Assembly: GCA_031274925.1 (NCBI GenBank)
Contig: JAISPL010000002.1
Span: 1-35,336 of the forward strand
DNA from: Syntrophobacterales bacterium
GTDB taxonomy: Bacteria > Desulfobacterota > Syntrophorhabdia > Syntrophorhabdales > Syntrophorhabdaceae
Reading direction: 5' to 3'
DNA: 35,336 nucleotides
In this document: piece by piece, positions 1 to 10,341 of the stretch
How positions within the stretch are numbered: the first letter of the stretch is position 1
How the letters are laid out: each line of letters begins with the position of its first letter
Made by a program: the position numbers and the translations under genes
Notes under the pieces: model-generated
What the model saw: only the letters and a program-made list of their open reading frames with translations
Database searches by the model: none
Told to the model about the DNA's origin: nothing

Positions 1-558
1 AAAACAAGCTGTGGGTTTGGAAAGCATATTGTCACAGGTCAACTCATCGACTGGCAATGTGGAAGGCGTGGCAGTGGTACCTTTAAGGATCATGCTTGAC
101 CGACAGCTTGGTCCTAAGCTTTCGGTTAATACCGCGCCCCTGAGCCGTTGGTTCAGTTGAAGCGTGAGACCCCCATGCCATCGAACGAAATAACTTTCTT
201 TAGCGGCATTGGTTCGGGCACCTCAGGCGTAAAACGTGTATCGTTGCAGTGTTTACATGGCGATATGACCATCTCCTTGTTTGTTCGTTTCCGTATTAAC
301 GGTTCGCCGGATTTGATCCCGGCATTCTTTACGTAACACCCTCCAAATATATATTAACATCATTAGTGTTTCACAATGTAATGAAGTCCGTCCATCGCTT
401 AAGGGCAGCGAAAAGCTGATGGGCCGGTTTATGGATGCCATGGCCAAAGCTGGGATTGGACGGTAAGTAATATTAAATCTGCGGAAAGCGCCGATTTTTC
501 ATTATACGACGACCGGACTCCCATTTAGAATACCGCTAACAAACTCAGCCATATTTCT
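1..558. other. No confident gene; possible degraded coding remnants
   Basis: I see no convincing intact gene here. One plus-strand frame is open from the window edge (base 2) to a TGA at 158-160 (about 52 codons, containing VEGVAVVPLRIML). The same frame is open again from about 313 to a TAA near 466, ending in GSEKLMGRFMDAMAKAGIGR, which looks protein-like. Several stops separate the two stretches, so they could be the tail of a gene starting outside the window followed by a decayed relic, or chance. I recognise no family in either. Confidence 0.25.
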
Positions 559-588
559 TTGACAGAATATCTCAGGACGCCATATAAT
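559..588 (+). promoter_or_regulatory. Sigma70 promoter of the toxin-antitoxin operon
   Basis: A perfect -35 hexamer TTGACA (559-564) is followed, after 18 bases, by a perfect -10 hexamer TATAAT (583-588). It lies 38 bases upstream of the antitoxin start, which has a strong AAGGAGG ribosome-binding site at about 615-621. Transcription would begin near 595, at the edge of the palindrome at 596-611. Confidence 0.75.
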
Positions 589-595
589 TAGGGCC

Positions 596-611
596 ATACG
601 CTTTTGCGTAT
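596..611. promoter_or_regulatory. Palindromic operator in the toxin-antitoxin leader
   Basis: ATACGC TTTT GCGTAT is a perfect inverted repeat (6-bp arms, 4-base centre; the whole 16 bases are ATACGCTTTTGCGTAT). It sits between the predicted transcription start and the ribosome-binding site. VapB-like antitoxins commonly autorepress by binding such palindromes, so this is the natural operator candidate; binding is inferred. Confidence 0.5.
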
Positions 612-626
612 ATTAAGGAGGCTGGC

Positions 627-860
627 ATGAAAGTAACGGTTCAGATTCCGGACGGGATAAGTGATGACCTTAAGGCACAGGCTAAGGCCGAGCGTAAATC
701 GGTATCCGAGCTGGTAGCCCATTGCATTACATATTATATCGGCGAAAGGAAGAAGAAAAGCGCCCTGAAAGGTTTCGTTAAAATGGCCGGAAAGACGCAT
801 GTGGACGGGGATACCCTTGAGACCCTTGAAAGATGGAGGGCTGACAATGATCGGACTTGA
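627..860 (+). CDS. Ribbon-helix-helix-like antitoxin of a PIN-type module
   Basis: A 77-residue protein that begins with a short beta-strand-like stretch (MKVTVQIPDGI) and a helix-rich segment (SDDLKAQAKAERKSVSELV), the pattern of ribbon-helix-helix DNA-binding antitoxins. The charged C-terminal half (KKKSALKGFVKMAGK...LERWRADND) would be the toxin-wrapping tail. The start is fixed by an AAGGAGG site 5 bases upstream. Its 3' end overlaps the PIN gene by 14 bases, the translational coupling typical of antitoxin-toxin operons. It probably represses its own promoter through the palindrome at 596-611. The exact antitoxin family is not recognisable by eye; the role rests on size, fold pattern and partner. 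Confidence 0.7.
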   Translation: MKVTVQIPDGISDDLKAQAKAERKSVSELVAHCITYYIGERKKKSALKGFVKMAGKTHVDGDTLETLERWRADNDRT

Positions 861-1236
861 TACGGGGTTCTTCATTGAGGTGCTGAAAGCCAACGAACAG
901 GCCGTCACCGTACTGCAGAAAATCCACGACGGGGAGGATGCGTGCGTAAGCGGACTCACTATCTTTGAACTTAGGAGGCTGGCCTTGAAGGGGCTTCTTG
1001 AGAAGGACTTCATTGATGTGGTCGTCCAGAACATACCGGTTTTTTGTACCGTGTGCTGGCTCGACAATGGAGAGATACACGACTTCGCCGCCGGGCTTGC
1101 GAACGACTTGGGGATTTCTGCAATGAGGTCCCTCATATTGACAGGATTGATCCTGAGCGGCGCCGAGACCATATATACCACGGATCCGCACATGGAATCA
1201 TATGCGGGCCGGGGGGTCGCGGTTATAAAAATATAG
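847..1236 (+). CDS. PIN-domain (VapC-like) protein, possibly inactive toxin
   Basis: A 129-residue single PIN domain. Members are Mg2+-dependent RNases that act as toxins when freed from their antitoxin. Visible motifs are the N-terminal LDTGFF with Asp5, Glu41 in SGLTIFEL, and the C-terminal IYTTDPH with Asp113. The third acidic position, normally Asp in a motif like SxMDSLIxAT, reads SAMRSLILTG here, with Arg94 (codon AGG) in its place. If the alignment is right, the metal site is damaged and the toxin may be dead or weakened. I chose the ATG at 847 because it restores the LDTGFF N-terminus and gives the coupled overlap with the antitoxin; an in-frame ATG at 799 would only add residues with no PIN similarity. 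Confidence 0.75.
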   Translation: MIGLDTGFFIEVLKANEQAVTVLQKIHDGEDACVSGLTIFELRRLALKGLLEKDFIDVVVQNIPVFCTVCWLDNGEIHDFAAGLANDLGISAMRSLILTGLILSGAETIYTTDPHMESYAGRGVAVIKI

Positions 1237-1283
1237 ACCAACGCGGACCAGAAAATATAGACCAACACGGACCCTAACGGGTT

Positions 1284-1307
1284 AGTGAAACACCCTTTCA
1301 CTGGTTT
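1284..1307 (+). terminator. Weak possible terminator after the PIN gene
   Basis: AGTGAAA (1284-1290) and TTTCACT (1296-1302) form a 7-bp stem with a 5-base loop, followed by GGTTTT. The stem is A/T-rich and the T-run short, so termination would be modest. It is placed correctly, about 48 bases after the PIN stop codon. Confidence 0.35.
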
Positions 1308-1327
1308 TGATGTATTCTATCGGCTAC

Positions 1328-1474
1328 GGATGGACTTTTGCGGGGAGGGGACGGCTTTGCTGACGGACTTTCGGATGGACTCCTGAAAGACAGGACAAAG
1401 ACTCCATAACGGATAACGGCCCTCATAGCGGGGATGGACTTTTGCGGACAGACTATGCTGACGGACTCTACGGA
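1328..1474. repeat. Degenerate direct repeat of about 105 bp overlapping the queC 3' end
   Basis: GGATGGACTTTTGCGG occurs at 1328-1343 and 1432-1447. Each copy is followed by a TGCTGACGGACT-type block (about 1359-1370 and 1457-1467), and GGATGGACT occurs again at 1373-1381. The second unit runs into the last codons and stop of queC. The order of motifs is conserved, so this is a duplicated unit rather than one motif scattered by chance. Confidence 0.55.
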
Positions 1475-2172
1475 TTTCTTAAGCGCCGTATCAGGGGGTC
1501 TTCCACCCCCGCCTCCTGAAACCCTTTCTCTCTGAGAAGACAGGCATGACACTTGCCGCAGGGCGGCGTGGCCCCCATGTAGCATGTGTGGCTCCAGGCT
1601 AATGCCTCCATGCAGCCGGTAAGGGCGAGGCTAAGGAGCACGGTCTCTTTCTTGCTCATACGAATAAGAGGGGCATGAATCGTCATTTCCATTTCAAGGC
1701 CCAGGCGGAGTGCATCTTCCGTGACGCGGATGAATTCTGACCTGCAATCGGGATAGCCGCCGTAATCGACTTCCGAGACTCCTATGACAAGGTCTCTGAT
1801 TCCATGCACCACCGCACGGTTTGCCGCTATAGTGAGGAACAGGAGATTGCGGCATGGGATAAACGTGGGTTCTATGCCGCCGGGCAAGTTCTCCGCGCTG
1901 TCGTACCGGGCGACGTGAGCGGCTTTATCGATGAGCGGACTCGTGCTTTTCATAAGTCCTGTAATATCTATGGTCTCATGAGCAGAGGCATGGGCAAAGC
2001 CGGCAACGGTTTCTGCGGAGGTCAGCTCAATCCTGTGCCTCTGGCCGTAATCAAACGCGACGGTATAGACTTCATGAAAACGTTCTTTTGCCCAGTAAAG
2101 GCAGGTGGTGGAGTCCTGACCTCCGCTCAGGACGACGAGGCATTTTGTGCCGATCCGTCCGGTATCATCCAT
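1468..2172 (-). CDS. queC: 7-cyano-7-deazaguanine synthase QueC
   Basis: QueC converts 7-carboxy-7-deazaguanine to preQ0 with ATP and ammonia, a late step in making the queuosine precursor for tRNA. The 234-residue protein has the family's usual length. It shows the N-terminal PP-loop nucleotide-binding motif LSGGQDSTTCL (SGGQDS at about residues 16-21), the FDYGQRHRIE segment, the EVDYGGYPDCR region, and a C-terminal cysteine cluster (CYMGATPPCGKCHAC) that binds zinc. It starts 18 bases after the stop of the upstream transporter gene on the same strand, so the two are probably one operon dedicated to queuosine precursor supply. The extreme C-terminus lies inside the repeat at 1328-1474. Confidence 0.95.
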   Translation of the reverse strand: MDDTGRIGTKCLVVLSGGQDSTTCLYWAKERFHEVYTVAFDYGQRHRIELTSAETVAGFAHASAHETIDITGLMKSTSPLIDKAAHVARYDSAENLPGGIEPTFIPCRNLLFLTIAANRAVVHGIRDLVIGVSEVDYGGYPDCRSEFIRVTEDALRLGLEMEMTIHAPLIRMSKKETVLLSLALTGCMEALAWSHTCYMGATPPCGKCHACLLREKGFQEAGVEDPLIRRLRNP

Positions 2173-2190
2173 GGACGCCTTCCTTTCAGC

Positions 2191-2910
2191 CTATTCAGTG
2201 AGAATGAGAGGGTTAAAACGAGTATCGTAGTCGTACACGTCAATACCTTCCTTCTCCTTGAGTAAATGTACCACTTTATAAGTGAGGGGTGTTGCCGCCG
2301 CCTCATATACCGATTTTATGACCCACTGGCTTACAATGGCGGAGGCGAGCGCAGGTAGAGGCATCTGGCCCAGAAAAGCAATGGTCATAAAAACAATGGA
2401 GTCCAGCCCTTCGCCCACAATCGTAGAGCCGATGGTACGCATCCATAGCCAGCGCCCCTTGGTGGCGATCTTCATCTTGGCCATGATGAAGGAATTTGCG
2501 AATTCCCCCACCAGGTACGCGAGGAAAGATGCTCCCAGCAGTCTTGGCGTATATCCGAGGATCCGTTCATAGGCCGCCTGTCCGTCCCAAAAGGCCGCAG
2601 GAGGAAGAGCTTGGGCGAACCAGATGGCCGCCACCACGATAAAGTTACAAAAGAAGCCGAGCCAGATTACCTTTCGCGCCTTGCGGTATCCATACACTTC
2701 GGTGAGCACGTCGCCGAAGACGTAGCTTAAAGGGAATATGATGATGGCTGCCGGCAGGACCAGTCCAAAAAAGTCAACCAGTTTGGCAGCCACGATATTT
2801 GCCGTAATGAGAGACGTGATAAAGACTGCCACGACCACAACGAACCACGCCGAGTATCCTTCTTTCTTATGTTCTGTGTTTTTCGCTACCTCCGGCATAT
2901 CTCCCCGCAC
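2191..2910 (-). CDS. yhhQ: Queuosine precursor transporter, YhhQ/VUT family
   Basis: An inner-membrane protein of 239 residues with about six hydrophobic segments; YhhQ-family members import preQ0/preQ1. Recognisable family features are VFITSLITANIVAAKLVDFFG near the N-terminus, FPLSYVFGDVLTEVYGY, a central LLGASFLAYLVGEFANS segment, and a TIGSTIVGEGLDSIVF segment. The location directly upstream of queC supports transport of a deazapurine precursor and suggests the cell can both make and salvage it. The GTG at 2910 gives the full frame. An ATG at 2898 lies 4 codons inside, but a GGGGAG sits too close to it to be a clear ribosome-binding site, so the exact start is uncertain. Confidence 0.9.
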   Translation of the reverse strand: MRGDMPEVAKNTEHKKEGYSAWFVVVVAVFITSLITANIVAAKLVDFFGLVLPAAIIIFPLSYVFGDVLTEVYGYRKARKVIWLGFFCNFIVVAAIWFAQALPPAAFWDGQAAYERILGYTPRLLGASFLAYLVGEFANSFIMAKMKIATKGRWLWMRTIGSTIVGEGLDSIVFMTIAFLGQMPLPALASAIVSQWVIKSVYEAAATPLTYKVVHLLKEKEGIDVYDYDTRFNPLILTE

Positions 2911-2948
2911 TTGCAGTGTAGTCGCCTATCTTCCCTTTTAAGACCCTA

Positions 2949-2977
2949 ATTATAACAGGTTTCCGGCAGTTTTTAAA
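2949..2977 (-). promoter_or_regulatory. Promoter of the yhhQ-queC operon
   Basis: On the minus strand TTTAAA (2977-2972) is followed after 17 bases by a perfect TATAAT (2954-2949). Transcription would start near 2941, giving a leader of about 30 bases. That leader is too short for a preQ1 riboswitch aptamer plus expression platform, and I see no such fold in it. Confidence 0.55.
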
Positions 2978-3412
2978 CTCGTGCGGTTCTCTCATTTCCG
3001 GCCAGCGCCTGTTTGGGTCGGCACTGATGCGGCCGGCGGCGGCCCGTTCCGTACGATCGCTCACCCGCGGCCGGCAGTTTTCCATTAACATAAATAGATA
3101 GATACCGGAAAAGTATCTATCGCCCACCTTGCCTGAAGCCGGCGTAAGAGCGAATGGCCTCATGCCGTTCACGGATTTCAAGTGCGTTAGCTATAAATGT
3201 GAGATCGAACGTCAAATCCTTAAGAGATATAAAGGTACGCGCCTCTGCCGCAATCATTGCATGTCAAGCCGCATCCTGAAGGCCGGCCGGAACATATGTT
3301 TTCCGGTAATCAGCGTCTGGAGTACACTCATTTCCTGGATATAGCCGTCGTCCGAGAGATTCGGACGGGCCTTAGCCTTAATGCAGGGCAAGAAGTATCC
3401 TCTGGTCTCATT
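2978..3412. other. Intergenic region without a recognised gene
   Basis: About 435 bases between the queuosine operon promoter and the 3' end of gspB. The only structure I find is an inverted repeat CGTCCGA (3349-3355) / TCGGACG (3361-3367) with a 5-base loop, about 45 bases beyond the gspB stop. It has no T-tract on either strand, so it is at best a weak transcript end for gspAB. Confidence 0.4.
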
Positions 3413-4156
3413 TCACTTTTCGTTTGATATTTCTAATAAAAACCTCCAACCCCTGCAGTTCATGATCACGCCCGAGGCGTTTATCTCGTCCACCTTCAGG
3501 CCTTCTGCGAGATACTGACCTTCGCGCATCGTCTTGTCGTTGATTCTTGCGAATCTGGCCTTGGGATCATCAATATAGTAATGGAGAGATATTTTGAGTT
3601 CAGGAATACTGCTTGATACAGAGGCCGGCAAATCGGCAAGCCTGTGTATCTTTCCGTTTTTCGGAGGTTTGAGCTCGGGTTGGACCGTAGACTCCGGGTA
3701 GGCCAGCTCTATGGGCACGAAATTCGAAACGGTCGAAGGTTTATGTTCGGAGGCGCGAGCGGATTTCTGTGAGGGCGGCGAAGTCTCCCGACTTCCCTTT
3801 CCTTCTCTTTCACGGGGAGGGATCTTCGCGTCTTCTACATGGACGGCGGCGGCCTTCGTCTCGTGAGCGGATGGAGGCGTGAATGGGGGCGCGGCGCTTT
3901 TTATGGAGTCTGTCGCCGGGGAAAGAACCGGATTCCTCATGGGGACGGGGACATTCTTAGCTGCGGACTTCCACGGACTCATCCACCACAAAATGGCCCC
4001 TCCATTCAAAATCAGGACGGAGAGGACGACATAAAGCCAGACGCGCCTTGGCTTTGATTTCGCCGGGAATGGACTCTGCAAAGCCAGGATGGTGAGCGTT
4101 CCCTCCTGCTGACGTTTTTGTTCAAGTTTTTTTAGAGCGTCAAGAATATAGGACAT
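3413..4156 (-). CDS. gspB: GspB-like type II secretion assembly protein
   Basis: GspB works with the ATPase GspA to help insert the secretin ring through peptidoglycan. The 247-residue protein has the family's N-terminal signature MSYILDALKKLEQKR, one membrane segment (about residues 40-60, VWLYVVLSVLILNGGAILWW), a long Pro/Ser/Lys-rich periplasmic linker, and the C-terminal T2SSB domain (ISLHYYIDDPKARFARIND...GQYLAEGLKVDEI...CRGWRFLLEI). The ATG at 4156 is preceded by AGGAGAG at good spacing and lies 4 bases after the gspA stop, so the two are co-translated. The frame stays open upstream of this ATG but only into the gspA coding region. Confidence 0.88.
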   Translation of the reverse strand: MSYILDALKKLEQKRQQEGTLTILALQSPFPAKSKPRRVWLYVVLSVLILNGGAILWWMSPWKSAAKNVPVPMRNPVLSPATDSIKSAAPPFTPPSAHETKAAAVHVEDAKIPPREREGKGSRETSPPSQKSARASEHKPSTVSNFVPIELAYPESTVQPELKPPKNGKIHRLADLPASVSSSIPELKISLHYYIDDPKARFARINDKTMREGQYLAEGLKVDEINASGVIMNCRGWRFLLEISNEK

Positions 4157-4160
4157 ATCT

Positions 4161-5777
4161 TTAGTTGCTCTCCTCTTTGAGGCGGAGTACAGGTCCGCCG
4201 TCTCCTGCCGCAGCGGCCACACAGATTATCGTTCTGGGTCCTGCGATGCCGCTTGGAACAAGCCCCGCAGTGACCTGAAACTCCTTTACCTGTGCCGCCA
4301 GTTTTTCATCATAGAACGGCCTTTGCGCCGACGAAGGTTCCCGCTTCTGAATCATTGCCAGCTGCCGGTCCAGCCAGGCAACGGTCACTCCCACGTTTCC
4401 CGACTTGAGACCCCCCTTGTACCCTGGCGGAGCTCGCCACAGGAGCACGTAATCGCCCGACCATCTCGGGCTTATCTCCTTGATATCGACCACCCTCACC
4501 TCTCCTCCGAGTGCAAAGGAGGCGGTATCTCCGTTTAAAGATGTTAGAGTTGCATAGTACTCGTCGCTGCCGTTCCAAAGTTTCAGTACCGCCGGTCTGT
4601 TCATCTGGCGAAGGACCGTCAGACTCCCCTTATCCTCTACACACTGGAGGCCCTGCCTCCGGGCCTGTTCACACGGTCCGAGATAGCTTTCAGGGTCATA
4701 ATGTATGTCCCACTTGCCGAACAAAACCTCATATGCCTTATCCTTCAGCATTTCCTGCGCCGCGTCTGCAGGCTTCTCCAGATTGAGCGCTCCTGTCTCT
4801 ATGCCGGAAATGCCGGAAGGTTCCTGCGTCTTAGCCGACGGTATGGCCATGGACAGCGTTCGCGTCTTTTGAATATTATAGGCAGCGATGCCGGCAATAC
4901 AGAGAAAAAGTAAAACGCCGGCGCATACAAGCTGATAGGCCCTCAATCGCGGTCGCCTTGAGGCGCTCCGGCCGGAAACCTCCCGCGCGGCGGCAGTTAG
5001 TATTCTGGCGTCAACCTGCTCTTTCCCCTGGACATAGGCGCCTGTCAAGGCCCTATCGCATATCACGTTGATAAGTCTCGGCACTCCGCCTGTAAGCCGG
5101 TATAACCGCCTGAGCGCCGACTTGGTAAAAAGATGGCCGCGAATCAGCCCTGCGGCGGAAAGCCGGTGCTCCAAATATGACGAGATTTCCCGCTTAGACA
5201 AAGGCCCAAGATGGTACCTCGCCGTGATCCGTTGCGAAAGCTGCCGCAATTCCGGCCGCGACAGCATCTCTTTCAGTTCCGGCTGTCCCAGCATGATGAT
5301 CTGGAGAAGTTTATATTGGTTCGTCTCAAGGTTCGTAAGAAGCCTGATCTGTTCAAGCACTTCCACGCTAAGGTTCTGTGCTTCCTCTATCAGCAGAATA
5401 GCCTTCTTGCCCTTGGCGCGGGTGTCCAATAGATACTCGTTAATCAGGGAAACAAAAACCCTGTTGCTCCTGGTATCAGGCGGGTACTTGATACCAAATT
5501 CGTCGCAGATATTGGCGAGCAACTCCTCCACGGTCATCTTGGGGTTAAGAATGAATGCGATCTCGGTATCTTCAGGTATCTGCTCCAGTACGCAGCGGCA
5601 GACCGTCGTCTTTCCGGTCCCTACCTCCCCGGTAAGGAGAACAAAACCACTTTCACTTTTAATCCCATAGAGGAGGTGGGCCATAGCTTCCCGGTGCCCC
5701 TCGCTCATGTAGAAATAGTGAGGGTCAGGAGATATGGAGAATGGATTCTCTTTCAGCCCGAAATACTCTTTGTACAT
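4161..5777 (-). CDS. gspA: GspA/ExeA-type secretion ATPase with peptidoglycan-binding tail
   Basis: A 538-residue inner-membrane ATPase. Residues 1-270 are the AAA domain: MYKEYFGLKENPFSISPDP start, Walker A GEVGTGKT (about 51-58), Walker B ILLIEEAQNL (about 127-136), and the Arg-rich sensor region QLSQRITARYHL. One membrane helix follows at about 281-300. The periplasmic part contains the GspA-specific region (LGPCEQARRQGLQC...) and a C-terminal peptidoglycan-binding-like segment (DEKLAAQVKEFQVTAGL...GIAGPRT). ExeA/GspA remodels peptidoglycan for secretin assembly with GspB, encoded 4 bases downstream. No other type II secretion gene is in the window. The ATG at 5777 gives the canonical N-terminus, although its ribosome-binding site (AGAGAGAA) is weak. 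Confidence 0.9.
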   Translation of the reverse strand: MYKEYFGLKENPFSISPDPHYFYMSEGHREAMAHLLYGIKSESGFVLLTGEVGTGKTTVCRCVLEQIPEDTEIAFILNPKMTVEELLANICDEFGIKYPPDTRSNRVFVSLINEYLLDTRAKGKKAILLIEEAQNLSVEVLEQIRLLTNLETNQYKLLQIIMLGQPELKEMLSRPELRQLSQRITARYHLGPLSKREISSYLEHRLSAAGLIRGHLFTKSALRRLYRLTGGVPRLINVICDRALTGAYVQGKEQVDARILTAAAREVSGRSASRRPRLRAYQLVCAGVLLFLCIAGIAAYNIQKTRTLSMAIPSAKTQEPSGISGIETGALNLEKPADAAQEMLKDKAYEVLFGKWDIHYDPESYLGPCEQARRQGLQCVEDKGSLTVLRQMNRPAVLKLWNGSDEYYATLTSLNGDTASFALGGEVRVVDIKEISPRWSGDYVLLWRAPPGYKGGLKSGNVGVTVAWLDRQLAMIQKREPSSAQRPFYDEKLAAQVKEFQVTAGLVPSGIAGPRTIICVAAAAGDGGPVLRLKEESN

Positions 5778-6083
5778 GTTTCTCTCTAACGTACCTTTAG
5801 AATTTTACAATGGTACCAGACCCGCTAAAAGGGGTCAAGGGGGAATCGGACAGATGGTGATCCGCATACGTGTCATGGGGAGAATGCAAACGGACTTGAT
5901 TGGGTGGCACCCGGTCAAGTCCGTCGTATTTACTATCTTTCGTGTCGTCGTTCTGCTTTATCAATGGGACTATCGTAAACAACGGTCGCTTCATATTGCC
6001 CCCGTGCGTCAGTACTGATAAATCCCGTGCAAATAGCGAGCCTCACCCCAAACAGCCGATAGAACCGAGGGAGGCAATAGCCG
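5778..6083. other. Intergenic region between gspA and atpC
   Basis: About 306 bases between the atpC stop and the gspA start. No gene is recognisable. The notable element is the long hairpin at 5891-5923, annotated separately. I found no convincing promoter for gspA. Confidence 0.4.
5891..5923 (-). terminator. Long hairpin downstream of the ATP synthase operon
   Basis: CGGACTTGA (5891-5899) pairs perfectly with TCAAGTCCG (5915-5923). Inside, GGGT/ACCC continues the stem with two G-U pairs around a 3-base loop, giving about 15 pairs. It lies about 160 bases past the atpC stop. The minus-strand sequence after it (TTTGCATTC) is only weakly T-rich, so it could be a transcript-end or stability hairpin rather than a classic intrinsic terminator. 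Confidence 0.45.
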
Positions 6084-6494
6084 TTATAGCTTCTTTTCAG
6101 CAACTCCTATTCTCGCGATAGCCCGCATCAGGGCCAGCTCGTACCTTCTGTAGTCTTCTTCCTCCCCGGAGACGTCCTTCAAATTGGTCCCGGCACGGTC
6201 CTTTGCCCTTTTTGCCCTGTCGACATCAATCTCTTCTGCAAATTCAGCCGTATCTACAAGGAGCGTTACCTTGTCGTCAAAGACTTCAGCGAACCCACCG
6301 CTCGTGGCAAGGTACCGCGTGTTGCCGTCTTTCGTGTATCGTATCTCGCCTATCTCAATGGAAGTCAGGTACCTGATGTGACCGGGCATTATGCCGAACT
6401 CACCCAAGGATCCTTTCGCCTCAACCATTTCGGCCTCGTCGCTTACTACAACCCTCTCAGGCGTAATTATTTCAACGCTAAGGCTGTTGTCCAC
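6084..6494 (-). CDS. atpC: F1 ATP synthase epsilon subunit
   Basis: The epsilon subunit is the rotor-stalk component that couples gamma to the c-ring and restrains ATP hydrolysis. The 136 residues match the family: an N-terminal beta-sandwich (LSVEIITPERVVVSDEAEMVEAKGSLGEFGIMPGH, with the typical GE.GI.PGH), then SGGFAEVFDDKVTLLVDTAE, then a C-terminal helical hairpin rich in Ala, Arg and Glu. It begins right after the atpD stop (1-base gap) and is the last gene of the operon. Confidence 0.96.
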   Translation of the reverse strand: MDNSLSVEIITPERVVVSDEAEMVEAKGSLGEFGIMPGHIRYLTSIEIGEIRYTKDGNTRYLATSGGFAEVFDDKVTLLVDTAEFAEEIDVDRAKRAKDRAGTNLKDVSGEEEDYRRYELALMRAIARIGVAEKKL

Positions 6495-6495
6495 T

Positions 6496-8810
<2,315 letters not shown>

Positions 8811-8827
8811 CTCGCGTCCCTGCTATG

Positions 8828-10336
8828 TTAGTATGTGAACTTTTCTTTAAACGTACTTAGCGCCTTATCCAGTTTGTCTTTGATATCCGATGAGATCTCC
8901 TTCTTCTCCAAGATGTCCTTCAGGAGAGCCTGGTGCTCTTTTTCTACGTATGCGGTAAGCTCCACTTCGTATTTCTTAAGTACGCTCTCAGGATACGTGT
9001 CAATATATCCGTTCGCCGCTGCATAGAGAAGCACAACCTGTTTCTCTACCGGGATTGGCACATACTGTCCCTGTTTCAGAAGCTCGGTGAGGCGGGATCC
9101 CCTGGCGAGCAATGCCTGGGTAGCCTTGTCGAGATCACTTCCAAATTTTGCAAAAGCGGCCATTTCCCTGTACTGCGCAAGGTCGAGGCGAAGCCTTCCG
9201 GCAACCTGCTTCATGGCCTTGATCTGGGCGTTACCGCCGACGCGGGATACCGAGATACCGACGTTGATGGCCGGCCTGATACCTGCGTAGAAAAGTTCGG
9301 GCTCAAGATATATCTGCCCGTCCGTGATTGAGATAACGTTCGTGGGAATGTACGCCGAAACGTCGCCCGCCTGGGTCTCAATGATGGGCAGTGAGGTGAG
9401 TGATCCACCGCCATGCGCGTCGTCCCATTTCGCCGACCTCTCAAGCAACCTTGAGTGGAGGTAGAAAATGTCGCCCGGGTACGCTTCCCTCGCAGGAGGC
9501 CTCCTCAGGAGGAGTGATAACTGCCTGTATGCCACGGCGTGCTTTGAAAGATCATCGTAGACGATGAGCGCATGCCTTCCCGTGTCTCTGAAGTATTCGC
9601 CCATAGCTGTTCCTGAGAACGGGGCGAGGTACTGAAGCGGTGCGGAGTCGCTTGCCGTAGCCGCCACCACAGTAGTGTACTCCATGGCCCCGTATCTGGT
9701 CAAAAGGTCGACTGTACGGGCAACGGAGGAACGCTTCTGGCCTATAGCGACGTATATACAGAATACGTTGTTGCCTTTCTGATTTATGATCGTGTCAATA
9801 GCAACGACCGTCTTTCCGGTTCCGCGGTCGCCGATTATGAGCTCTCTCTGGCCCCTGCCGATGGGGATCATGGCGTCAATGGCCTTGATGCCTGTCTGCA
9901 GCGGCTCCTTCACGGGCTGCCGTACAACGACGCCTGGCGCAGTCTGTTCAACGTTTCTATATTCCTGCGCTTCAATAGGGCCTTTGCCGTCAATGGGAGT
10001 TCCAAGGCCATCCACGACCCTGCCGACCATGGCTTCGCCGACTGGAACCTGAGCAATCCTTGAGGTTCTTTTCGCAAAGTCGCCTTCCTTGATCTTGTAG
10101 TCTTCTCCGAAAACGACGGCGCCTATGTTGTCCTCTTCCAGGTTAAGGACCATACCGGTTATGCCGTGGGGAAACTCAAGCAGCTCACCCGCCATGGCGT
10201 TTTCAAGGCCGTATATCCTAGCAATACCGTCACCTATAGAGATTATTACACCCGTTTCCTGAAGATCTACTTCCCTCTCAAACCCCGATATCTTCTGTTC
10301 TATAATCCTGCTTATTTCGTCTGCTTTAATCTCCAT
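8828..10336 (-). CDS. atpA: F1 ATP synthase alpha subunit
   Basis: The non-catalytic nucleotide-binding subunit of F1, 502 residues. It shows the N-terminal beta-barrel ([22 protein letters not shown] in variant form), P-loop [50 protein letters not shown], and the [19 protein letters not shown] segment with the arginine finger. The ATG at 10336 follows AAGGAGT. It is 5 bases from the end of atpH in the same operon. Confidence 0.98.
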   Translation of the reverse strand: MEIKADEISRIIEQKISGFEREVDLQETGVIISIGDGIARIYGLENAMAGELLEFPHGITGMVLNLEEDNIGAVVFGEDYKIKEGDFAKRTSRIAQVPVGEAMVGRVVDGLGTPIDGKGPIEAQEYRNVEQTAPGVVVRQPVKEPLQTGIKAIDAMIPIGRGQRELIIGDRGTGKTVVAIDTIINQKGNNVFCIYVAIGQKRSSVARTVDLLTRYGAMEYTTVVAATASDSAPLQYLAPFSGTAMGEYFRDTGRHALIVYDDLSKHAVAYRQLSLLLRRPPAREAYPGDIFYLHSRLLERSAKWDDAHGGGSLTSLPIIETQAGDVSAYIPTNVISITDGQIYLEPELFYAGIRPAINVGISVSRVGGNAQIKAMKQVAGRLRLDLAQYREMAAFAKFGSDLDKATQALLARGSRLTELLKQGQYVPIPVEKQVVLLYAAANGYIDTYPESVLKKYEVELTAYVEKEHQALLKDILEKKEISSDIKDKLDKALSTFKEKFTY

Positions 10337-10341
10337 AAACT

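Noticed and set aside
366-380. Half of a parS-like site (TGTTTCAC) near the left end
   Set aside because: Only the left half matches the TGTTTCACGTGAAACA consensus; the right half does not. GTGAAACA at 1285-1292 is likewise a lone half-site.
2911-2948. A preQ1 riboswitch upstream of yhhQ-queC
   Set aside because: The predicted leader is only about 30 bases, and I could not find the required stem-loop with an A-rich tail and complementary anti-SD segment.
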